Positions 34,530 through 41,248 of a stretch of DNA of 41,248 nt are shown in pieces. Made by a program: the position numbers and the translations under genes. The notes under the pieces are model-generated. The model saw only the letters and a list, made by a program, of their open reading frames with translations, was not told the DNA's origin and searched no databases. The stretch is from Methanosarcinales archaeon Methan_01 (GTDB lineage Archaea > Halobacteriota > Methanosarcinia > Methanotrichales > Methanotrichaceae), in NCBI GenBank assembly GCA_001602645.1, contig LUYE01000029.1, positions 1 to 41,248 of the forward strand. Reading direction: 5' to 3'. The number at the start of each line of letters is the position of its first letter. The first letter of the stretch is position 1.

Positions 34530-35474
34530 TCAGGTTGCCATCATCAGCAGGAACAGTACCGTCAGCCTCACCATGACGCTGATGAACGTGGAGGTGGCCA
34601 CCAGGGAGATCCCCATCCGCATGCCGAAGATCGAAGTATAATTTGGAATCTGCGATCTGAGAGCTATAAACGGTAGCATGAACATGCTTCCCAGCATCAG
34701 GACTATCAAGGCCTCTACTTCCGAAAGGCTGCCGTTTTGAACCATGGGGCCGAGAAGAGTCATGCCAGCCTTGGGGCTGGCCACGAATACGGTCAGCGGA
34801 ACTATCGTCTCCGGAGGGACCTGAAAGATATGGGCGATGGAAGCTGCATCCAAAGATGCGAGAACGCCCATTTCATCGAGGTAGAGAACCGAGAAGGTCG
34901 TTATGAAGAAGATGCCAGCCATCCTGAGAAATATCGGGATCTCACCTCTCAAGGAACCTTTCGCGGCCTCCAATATGTTCGTCTTTGATGACAGTTTAAT
35001 CGATCCTTCTAAGACCATAGGCTCTTCGAACAAACATTTTCTGCCCAGGATCACCACGATTAACAACTTTATGACCCCGGTAGCAAAAAAGATGATCGCA
35101 TACATCCCGCCCACTATCGGGCCCATGACGGGGAGGACAAAGGCCAGCTGATATGTGAATAATTCGCGAAAGTAGGCCGGGACGGTATTCATCAAGGCGC
35201 TGAGGAAGGCCCCTCGATCTGAGAGATGCCCCTCCTTCGCCAGCCTGGCCGTCATGGTATTGGCGGCCAGAACTGAGCCGAAGCTGATTACAAAGGTGGA
35301 GGCCGAGATGGCAGGCAACCTCGATATCGAGACCAGGGGCTTGGCGATGAAGGAGACCCGATTAAATAAGCCCATCTCCACCATTATGCCTGTCAGAAAG
35401 AGCATCAAAAATACGATCTTCATGGTGGAGACCGTAGAGCTCAGAGCTTCTGAAAGGAGATCGAGGAACGCCAA
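34530..35474 (-). CDS. Gate-domain (nucleoside-recognition-like) integral membrane protein
   Basis: A 314-residue membrane protein with about eight hydrophobic segments and the pattern of the archaeal Gate/nucleoside-recognition family: an N-terminal ISFGSVLAANTM-type region and a mid-protein NTVPAYFRELFTYQLAF. Family members are often annotated as nucleoside recognition proteins, but their substrates are mostly unknown. The nominal start is TTG at 35474. The same frame stays open upstream and encodes a hydrophobic stretch (ISGLIAGIILA) back to a stop without an ATG or GTG, so the true N-terminus is uncertain. It follows the nifH-like gene by 58 bases and precedes cobN2, so it may move a metal or tetrapyrrole precursor for this pathway. 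Confidence 0.75.
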   Translation of the reverse strand: MAFLDLLSEALSSTVSTMKIVFLMLFLTGIMVEMGLFNRVSFIAKPLVSISRLPAISASTFVISFGSVLAANTMTARLAKEGHLSDRGAFLSALMNTVPAYFRELFTYQLAFVLPVMGPIVGGMYAIIFFATGVIKLLIVVILGRKCLFEEPMVLEGSIKLSSKTNILEAAKGSLRGEIPIFLRMAGIFFITTFSVLYLDEMGVLASLDAASIAHIFQVPPETIVPLTVFVASPKAGMTLLGPMVQNGSLSEVEALIVLMLGSMFMLPFIALRSQIPNYTSIFGMRMGISLVATSTFISVMVRLTVLFLLMMAT

Positions 35475-35532
35475 TATGATACCCGCTATCAGCCCGCTTA
35501 TGCATTCGGATCAGGCTCGACGAAGCAGAGGC

Positions 35533-36426
35533 TCATGCGACGACCGACATCCTGGCCTTCTTCCTGGTCTCCTCCCTGATCTTCTGCGCCATCACCGCAA
35601 GGCTATCTCTGGTTAGGGGCTTGGGAACTGCAGCATATCCATTCTCCAGAATTGAGGTGGCAAGTATCCTGAACCTCTCGGCGGCCAGGGACTCTCCCGC
35701 GTACTCTATGACGGTCTGGCCGTAAAGCTCGCTCTCCGTGATCAATGGATCGCTGGGTATCGATCCCGTCACCTTGGATCCTATCTTGGCGGCAAACTCT
35801 TCCACCAGCTCCAGATCGTCCAGAGACCCCCGGACGTTGTAAACGATGCCTCCCAGAGCTGATCCGCCCCTCCCAGCGTGGCGCTCTATCCCTTTGCAGA
35901 TGTTGTTTGCGGCGTAGATCGCAAGATAATCGGCTGAGGTCACCACGTAAACGTCTTCTGCAAGCCCCTGGCGCAGAGGCATGCCAAAGCCTCCGCAGAC
36001 TACGTCTCCCAGGACGTCGTAGATGACCACATCCAAGCCGCTCTTGTAGACGCCCAAACGCCTGAGGAGCTCTACTGCAACTTTTATCCCCCTTCCGGCG
36101 CAGCCCACCGCGGGCTCGGGTCCCCCCGCCTCAACGCATAGAACTCCTCCGAAGCCGGAGAAGACCACCTCCTCAAGATCTATGCTCTTGCCCCTGCCCA
36201 TCTCCGTCAGCTCGAGCTTGTCTCCGCCCTTCTCCCTCATCACATCTAATATCGTGGGGATATCTCGATCTCCTCTCAGGTTCCTGGTGCAGTCCGCCTT
36301 GGGGTCGCATCCCACCTGCATGACCTTCTTGCCCATCTCCGCCAAGGCGGCGGCAACATTGGATGAAACTGTAGACTTTCCAATGCCCCCCTTTCCGTAA
36401 AACGCAATCTGCAATGGTTCTTTCAT
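35533..36426 (-). CDS. NifH/BchL/CfbC-like ATPase, electron donor of a nitrogenase-like reductase
   Basis: The 297-residue protein is a dimeric [4Fe-4S] ATPase that passes electrons to a NifDK-type partner. It shows the P-loop GKGGIGKST (11-19), switch I DPKADCT (41-47), and both cluster cysteines, C109 (AVGCAGRG) and C144 ([10 protein letters not shown]). Their 35-residue spacing equals that of C97 and C132 in Azotobacter NifH. The FGG(V)[10 protein letters not shown] segment is intact. Its start overlaps the nifK-like stop by 4 bases (ATGA type). By sequence alone it could be called NifH, but the partner subunits rule out ordinary nitrogenase. Confidence 0.92.
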   Translation of the reverse strand: MKEPLQIAFYGKGGIGKSTVSSNVAAALAEMGKKVMQVGCDPKADCTRNLRGDRDIPTILDVMREKGGDKLELTEMGRGKSIDLEEVVFSGFGGVLCVEAGGPEPAVGCAGRGIKVAVELLRRLGVYKSGLDVVIYDVLGDVVCGGFGMPLRQGLAEDVYVVTSADYLAIYAANNICKGIERHAGRGGSALGGIVYNVRGSLDDLELVEEFAAKIGSKVTGSIPSDPLITESELYGQTVIEYAGESLAAERFRILATSILENGYAAVPKPLTRDSLAVMAQKIREETRKKARMSVVA

Positions 36427-37688
36427 GCTTTTACCTCGTCTTTATTCCGGGTTAGAATTGAGTTGATGATCTTCTCGCAGAGGTGCGCAATTCCGGAGAA
36501 GCCGGCAAAAGGCAGATCTGAGAGCGATATCTCGTCGATCACCGGATAGGAGACTCTCACCAGAGATGCCTGGAGCTCTGATGCGATCCTCTTCTCGAAG
36601 CTGGAGCCGAAGATGAGGGCCGCTCCGGAAGCCTCCAGCGCTCGGTTCATATCCCAGCGATCTGGCTCTATCATCAGCTTCTGATAGTGGGCTTCTTTCG
36701 CTGTCATCTTCTCCGGGGTGGCGAAGTTGCTGGAAGATATGGCCAGCAGTTTCACGTCCATCCCCAGCTCCGAGCTGAGAAACTCGGCGAGATCGAAGGC
36801 TCTGCCGCTCTCCCCGACGACCGCCACCGGCATCGAGTAGATCCCCTGGAAGAACATGTGCGCCCGCTCCACGGTCCTTTTCACCCGCTCCCTCTCCATC
36901 TCCAAGATCTGCGGGTCCGCCTCCCTGCCCAGGGCGCCCCCGATCATCTCGACGAATTGGACGCTCTTCTTCAGGCCGTAAGGGTAAGGGACGGATATGT
37001 AAGGGAGGTCAAACTCCTCTTCCATGGCCTTGGCGCAATCCAGGCCGTCCCCGCCAAGGAGGACGTTTAGCTCCGCCTGGGGAGCCTTCTTCACCTCCTC
37101 AAAGGAAGAGCCGCACAGGACCGAGTTGAGGGGAAGACCCTGGTCTCGCAAAATTCTCTTCATCTCATTTAGATCCCCTCGGCTGCAGAGGTCATCGGCT
37201 TTGAATCCCAAAAGGTTGATCCCACCTCGAGGCACGTCTTCGTTCAGCCTCATTCTGGAGACGAGCTTGGTGAGCGCCTCCTCATAGCCGATCCATGCCG
37301 GTCCCTCCGGCCCTCCAACGTCCATGGCGACCAGCTCCGATCGCGTCTCACCTTCCAGGAGCAGCTCCAGACCCTCGACATCTTCACCCATGATGACCGG
37401 AGCGCTGCAGTTCAATACGGCGATGGCCTTCGGCTCGAAGACCTGATCTGCGAGGCGAATGGCCGAGGAGAGCCTCTCCTCACCGCTGTACACCTCGTCG
37501 CTCGCCTTGAGACCGCTAGTTAGGACCCTCACGCTGTTCTGCTCCGATCCCAGAGTCTGCAGCAGGAGAGCGCCGCAATGGCATCCGTTCCTGCCATGTA
37601 TGATGGAGATGCAGTCGTTGATGCCGTGCATCGCCCGAAGGGCTCCCACCATCTTGCAATCGAATAACGGATCATATATTGTGCTCAT
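36423..37688 (-). CDS. NifK/NifN/BchN-like subunit of a nitrogenase-like reductase
   Basis: A 421-residue subunit. Three cysteines stand exactly where NifK holds the P-cluster: C11, C36 (HGRNGC) and C94 ([11 protein letters not shown]), with spacings of 25 and 58 as between C70, C95 and C153 of Azotobacter NifK. Extra cysteines at 26 and 38 are unusual. It is about 100 residues shorter than NifK and close to BchN in length. It overlaps the nifD-like gene by 17 bases and nifH-like by 4, so the three are one coupled operon. It probably forms a heterotetramer with the 510-residue partner; the substrate is inferred to be a tetrapyrrole or other small molecule, not N2. Confidence 0.87.
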   Translation of the reverse strand: MSTIYDPLFDCKMVGALRAMHGINDCISIIHGRNGCHCGALLLQTLGSEQNSVRVLTSGLKASDEVYSGEERLSSAIRLADQVFEPKAIAVLNCSAPVIMGEDVEGLELLLEGETRSELVAMDVGGPEGPAWIGYEEALTKLVSRMRLNEDVPRGGINLLGFKADDLCSRGDLNEMKRILRDQGLPLNSVLCGSSFEEVKKAPQAELNVLLGGDGLDCAKAMEEEFDLPYISVPYPYGLKKSVQFVEMIGGALGREADPQILEMERERVKRTVERAHMFFQGIYSMPVAVVGESGRAFDLAEFLSSELGMDVKLLAISSSNFATPEKMTAKEAHYQKLMIEPDRWDMNRALEASGAALIFGSSFEKRIASELQASLVRVSYPVIDEISLSDLPFAGFSGIAHLCEKIINSILTRNKDEVKA

Positions 37689-39204
37689 TCAGCTCCACCC
37701 CGGCAAGCCCCTGGAAATGATAGTAGTACCCATCCCTGAAATTTTTGGATCGGAGATGATGGAACGATAAGGCGGTCTTGGCCCAATGAGGCGTGAGATT
37801 GGAGATGCCCCCATCGAACTCCATCAGGTCGAGGAGGGGAGAGCGGACTTTCGCCTTTCCCAACGCCTCCCGGAAGACCCGGCACAGCTCAATGGAGGGG
37901 AGAAAGCCGACGTTAAGCTTCTTCTGCGTGAAGTCGCCCACGTCAACGGTCCTGATCCCCTCTCTGTTGTAGAAGTGGGCGATCTTCGCGGGAGCCATGA
38001 CCAGGTCCACCTGCAGCTTTCGGAAGGTCTTCAGCTCCTCATCCGGAGTCGGGTTGACCAGAAGCTCGGGATGAAAGCCGTACAGTTCCGCCAGGCTCAG
38101 ATTAGCTCTCTCGATCTCCCGGACGGCCCTCTCCGTCAGGCCGTGGGATAGGGTCTGGGTTCGATAGACGAGGGCAGCGACGTCGACGCCGATGTCCTTC
38201 AAGAGATTGAGGCTGAAGCCGACGGGGACGGCAACCTTCACCCCTTTGAGCTCCTTTGATGCTGCCTCAAGCCTCGCCTCGGTCGCAGTCCTATTTTTCT
38301 TGATCACCGGTTCGGCTTCTCCCTCCCGTCCCATGATCCTCGCGATCTCCTCCAAGAAGCGGCAGCTTCCGGCGATGCCGTAGGGGCTGATGAGCTCCGG
38401 ATCCTTCTTCTTGTTGTATCTGTCCCAGCCCGTGATCTTGCAGTAGTCGACGTTCATCTTTTCCTTCATCAGCTCGGCCCAAGGCATGCGGTAGCCTGTG
38501 ATGTTGAGGTCGGCCCTCGCCAGGTCCATCATATCCTCGGTGGTGGTGTGATCGAAACAGATCTTGTTGATCTTGATCTCCATCTGGGTGAGCAGCCGAG
38601 CCATCTCCTGGAACTTGAGGGCGTTTCGCTGCGTCGGAGAGTTGATCAAGTTGACGGAGCCTTCGTTCTTCTCCACCTCATTCCGACATATCATCTGGTC
38701 GGCAACCGCATAGAGGGCGTCCTGGATGCCCACGGGTCTTGATCTACCTACGAAATCCCCCGTGGAATAGACAACGGGACAGCCGACCATCTCCATCGCC
38801 TTCTCTACGGCGGCCTCGATGTCGTCACCTATCAGATCCGTGGTGCAGGTGGTGATCACAATTATCAGCCTGGGTGAATACCTCTCATAAGCCTCGACGA
38901 CCCCCTTGCAGAGCTTCTCCTCGGCACCGTAGACCACGTCCACATTGTTCAGGTTGGTGCATGGAGTATCGTAGAAGGTGGACGAGAGGTTGAAGGGGTT
39001 GAGCTTCCTTTGAAAGGCACATCCAACTGGGCCATGAATGAGAGGCAGAGCATCCACAATCGCATCGGCGACCGCCAGAGCTCCAACGATCTTGCCGTGG
39101 ATCGCCGCCAGATGGTGTACAGGAACGGCGCTGTAGATGCGTCTCATGGTATCAAGGATCGGGGCTTCATCCCTCGATATAAGATCCAGTTCTTCCGGGT
39201 TCAT
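37672..39204 (-). CDS. NifD/NifE-like subunit of a nitrogenase-like reductase
   Basis: The 510-residue protein has the NifD-family pattern HGPVGC (C62), ITTC-TTDLIGDDIEA (C120), and a further C82. The first P-cluster cysteine of NifD is absent; H36/G37 stands there. The FeMo-cofactor ligand Cys275 of NifD, in CYRSMNYI, corresponds to G237 in TGYRMPWAELM, and no equivalent of the C-terminal cofactor His is evident. Thus it cannot bind FeMo-co in the known way. Length equals BchB but the motifs are NifD/NifE-like. It is first in the operon and differs from CfbD, which is shorter (about 370) and works as a homodimer. Co-location with CobN2 suggests ring reduction. Confidence 0.87.
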   Translation of the reverse strand: MNPEELDLISRDEAPILDTMRRIYSAVPVHHLAAIHGKIVGALAVADAIVDALPLIHGPVGCAFQRKLNPFNLSSTFYDTPCTNLNNVDVVYGAEEKLCKGVVEAYERYSPRLIIVITTCTTDLIGDDIEAAVEKAMEMVGCPVVYSTGDFVGRSRPVGIQDALYAVADQMICRNEVEKNEGSVNLINSPTQRNALKFQEMARLLTQMEIKINKICFDHTTTEDMMDLARADLNITGYRMPWAELMKEKMNVDYCKITGWDRYNKKKDPELISPYGIAGSCRFLEEIARIMGREGEAEPVIKKNRTATEARLEAASKELKGVKVAVPVGFSLNLLKDIGVDVAALVYRTQTLSHGLTERAVREIERANLSLAELYGFHPELLVNPTPDEELKTFRKLQVDLVMAPAKIAHFYNREGIRTVDVGDFTQKKLNVGFLPSIELCRVFREALGKAKVRSPLLDLMEFDGGISNLTPHWAKTALSFHHLRSKNFRDGYYYHFQGLAGVELNEHNI

Positions 39205-39247
39205 ACAAATTCATCTCAACTTTTTTTTCGGCGATTATTACAACCAT

Positions 39248-39262
39248 TACAATATAAATATA
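39248..39262 (-). promoter_or_regulatory. Promoter of the nitrogenase-like operon
   Basis: Minus strand CACTATATTTATATTG forms a TATA box about 50 bases before the nifD-like ATG. TTGTAATGGTTGTAAT, a 7-base direct repeat (39235-39251), overlaps its downstream edge and could be an operator. GAGATGA precedes the ATG. I saw no GGAA-N6-TTCC NrpR site. Confidence 0.5.
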
Positions 39263-39282
39263 GTGTATTAAGCTAGATTTTA

Positions 39283-39351
39283 AAAATTGGCGGTGAGACG
39301 GGTTGGCCAAATTTATGTCCCATAACCCGTCTCTGACCGCTCTCCAATTTT
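39283..39351 (-). terminator. Strong intrinsic-type terminator after SBP12
   Basis: AAAATTGG...CCAATTTT at the base plus a perfect 10-base stem GAGACGGGTT/AACCCGTCTC form a long hairpin. On the minus strand a T-run (CCAATTTTT) ends it. It lies 7 bases beyond the frame-corrected SBP12 stop and insulates the nitrogenase-like promoter from upstream transcription. Confidence 0.7.
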
Positions 39352-39357
39352 GAGGCC

Positions 39358-40412
39358 TCACACCTCCGGATATACGAAGATCCTGCCCTCTTGCTTCTCG
39401 AGGCCCATGAACTCCAGATACTCCCCGTAGACCTCCTCCGCATCCAGCTCGATCCCGGGATGGAGGATCTCTGCCAGAAGCTGAAGGCCAAAAATACGCT
39501 GTCCATCCCGAAGAGGATCTGAGCCTTTACGATGTAAACGCGGCCGTTCTTCACAGCAGATATCTCCTCGGCGCCGGGCCGGCTCAGGAGCTCGTCCGGC
39601 TTCGTCTCCAGCTCATTGGAGTCTTCAGGGGAGGTGGCGCTCCAACCCGGCAGGCCATCGGATGCCTTGAGATAGTCGGTCTTGATGATCACGTCGGGGT
39701 TCTGAGATACAACCCATTCCCAGTCCACTTTGGGATATGCCAACTCCTCTTTTACGACGTTCTCTCCGCCCGCCTTCTCCAAAAGCATCGCAGATCCTGA
39801 TTGAGCACCGAAGGTGGTGAGCTCGCCCACGCCCGTCGAGCTTCCGCTCTCCAGGTAAACCCGGGGACGGTCAAGATCAGCCACCGCAGATTCCACCTCA
39901 GATTCCACCTCAGATGCTCTCTCATCATGCCAGTTCACGACCTCCCTCGCCCGGCCTTCTTTTCCAAGAATCGATCCCAGCAGCGAAAGCTCCCTGCCCA
40001 GGGTCTCCTCCTTATAAAAGTCAAGCCCTAAAACAGAAAGCCCCTCGATGGATTCGAGGTTTGTTGAGACCGCTTCAACCCCATTCGGCTTTCCGGGATA
40101 GACGTACCCGACGACGATGATGTCCAGCGTCATAACCTGACTCCCGTTGTAAGCGATCTCTCCGATCATCTCGTAATCTATATCGTTCCAGGTGCCCACT
40201 GAGGGGCGATCCTTCAGACTATAAAACTCGTAGGTCTCCTTTATCCCCTCCGCCAGGCCGACGATCGTATTGGAGGCGCCAAGGATTGTGACCGCCTCTG
40301 CCGCATCAGTATTTAGTGCGATGGCCCTCTGAACAGGCATGGGGATAGTAACCTCGCGCCCAGCCGAGTCGGTGACGGTCATCGGATAGCCTCCGGCCTC
40401 CGCGGAATCCAT
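39358..40412 (-). pseudogene. Dockerin-less, frameshifted chelate-binding protein (SBP12)
   Basis: The gene starts at an ATG with GAGGTG upstream but encodes no signal peptide and no dockerin module; it begins directly with the binding domain (TDSAGREVTIPMPVQRAIAL). Near 39482 one base appears missing: the frame turns from GMDSVFLAF into an Arg/Ser-rich tail, while the next frame continues LLAEILHPGIELDAEEV to IFVYPEV and a stop at 39358, as in the paralogues. The corrected product is about 351 residues. It is either a decaying gene or a sequencing error in CCAG/CAG. Without a signal peptide it could not work as an exported binder. Confidence 0.75.
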
Positions 40413-40489
40413 GTTTTTTTCACCTCTTATTCAGTCTCCTTCCGTCGATCAATCGCAAAAGCCGCCCGAGCTCCAAAAAGGAGGGAAAT

Positions 40490-41248
40490 TCAGCTCTCCT
40501 CCAGGGCCGGATAGACGAAAACACCGTGCTCATCCAGGTCGTAATCCAGACCCTGGAACTTGGTCAGATACTCCTGATGGATCGCCTGGGGGTCCAGGTC
40601 CTCGAAGATATCGGGGTGTAAGAACTTTGCAAGATATACAAGGGATACAAACCAGCAAGGCCTGCTGGTGATCTCCGTGGTAAACAAGTAGACTCTCTGC
40701 TCCTTTATGGCAGTGACGTTGGCCAGCTCAGGGCGGCTGGTTATCTCGACCCATTCCGCCTCCATCTCGGAGATATCATCCACGTTATAACCTCCGGGCG
40801 CGCTCCATTGAAACATCACCTCGGGATTGGCCACGATGAGCCATTCCAGGTCCACCTCCGGATACATCCCGCCGGTACCGCCCCTCAGATCGGCCGCTAC
40901 ATTCGACCCACCCGCCTTGAGGCACAACATGTGAACGACAGATCCCTCAGAGCCTGGCTTCCAGATGCTGTACATCGGATACACTCGCGGCCTTTCATCA
41001 TCGGATAAAGTGGCCAGGCGATCTTCTATCAGGTCTAGATAGCCCTCCTCAAACGCCACGAATTTCTCTGCCGACTCCCTTTCATCCAGGAGGTATCCAA
41101 GGATCATCATCTCCTGGAGGGAAAAGTCTGGATAGGTGAAGCCCATGCGGACTACGGGAATTTCAAATCCCTGTAGCTTATCCTCCAGCCGGCTTTCCGC
41201 ATCAACCCTCCAATCCGTAGTATTTTTCACAATCCTGCCCCAACAATC
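40490..41248 (-). pseudogene. Partial, apparently disrupted chelate-binding protein (SBP13)
   Basis: The C-terminal 230 or so residues match SBP2, SBP4 and SBP11, ending HPDIFEDLDPQAIHQEYL and FVYPALEES. Upstream, the family motif IVGAG is readable at the very edge of the window but in another frame. The usual 40-50 residues between it and the KLQGFEIPVVRMGF strand are missing, so the gene seems to have both a frameshift and a deletion. The window cuts the 5' part, so presence of a dockerin cannot be judged. A GTG at 41230 opens the remaining frame but has no domain logic. Confidence 0.65.

Noticed and set aside
35533-39204. Nitrogen-fixing nifHDK operon
   Set aside because: The D-type subunit lacks the FeMo-co Cys and a P-cluster Cys, the K-type subunit is short, and no nifE, nifN or nifB lies nearby.
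30621-39204. Bacteriochlorophyll genes bchHLNB
   Set aside because: Lengths and order are suggestive, but the motifs are NifD/E-like, there are no other chlorophyll genes, and the organism looks like a methanogen.
9747-41248. CRISPR array or phage
   Set aside because: The repeats are long paralogous genes and intergenic blocks, not short spaced repeats, and no cas, integrase, capsid or terminase gene was seen.

Overview
The window reads as chromosomal DNA of a methanogenic archaeon, most likely a Methanothrix (Methanosaeta)-like member of the Methanosarcinales. The signs are a group II chaperonin (thermosome) with a Gly/Met tail, archaeal Elp3, BRE/TATA promoters ahead of the genes, CobN-type chelatases and nitrogenase-like proteins. 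The genus is inference; no 16S or mcr gene is present.

Layout. 1-2.9 kb: a restriction-modification pair (nuclease-methylase fusion plus a half-length specificity subunit), minus strand. 3.0-9.6 kb: ordinary GC-rich chromosome with the thermosome (+), a small membrane protein (-), a possible 51-aa membrane peptide (+), a nitroreductase/Elp3 pair (-), hisG (+) and tRNA-Arg(CCT) (-). From 9.7 kb to the end nearly everything is on the minus strand and belongs to one accessory locus. It holds eleven complete paralogues (SBP1-SBP11, numbered left to right) with an unusual shared plan: signal peptide, two-loop dockerin/EF-hand module, then a BtuF/FepB-type metal-chelate binding domain. It also holds two degraded relatives at the right edge (SBP12, SBP13), two full-length CobN/BchH-type chelatase large subunits, a 3' remnant of a third, a HemW/HutW-like radical SAM protein, a three-subunit nitrogenase-like reductase (NifD-, NifK- and NifH-like) and a Gate-domain membrane protein.

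The locus looks built by segmental duplication of a unit 'promoter - SBP genes - cobN'. In transcription order it runs: nifD-like, nifK-like, nifH-like, Gate protein, cobN2, then [promoter] SBP11, SBP10, SBP9, SBP8, radical SAM, then [promoter] SBP7, then [promoter] SBP6, SBP5, cobN1, then [promoter] SBP4, SBP3, a cobN remnant, then [promoter] SBP2, SBP1. Five SBP transcription units share almost the same promoter block. Two 282-bp MITE-like elements in opposite orientation, each with terminal inverted repeats and its own 6-bp target duplication, flank the SBP2/SBP1 unit. The intact paralogue of one target site survives beside cobN1.

Working model (inference): exported binding proteins, held at the cell surface or sheath through dockerin modules rather than lipid anchors, collect tetrapyrroles or metal chelates. 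The cytoplasmic CobN chelatases, radical SAM enzyme and nitrogenase-like reductase then insert metal into, open or reduce the ring. No ABC permease, ABC ATPase, cohesin or CobS/T/ChlI/D partner lies in the window, so those parts would have to be elsewhere. The reductase lacks the FeMo-cofactor cysteine and is not predicted to fix nitrogen.
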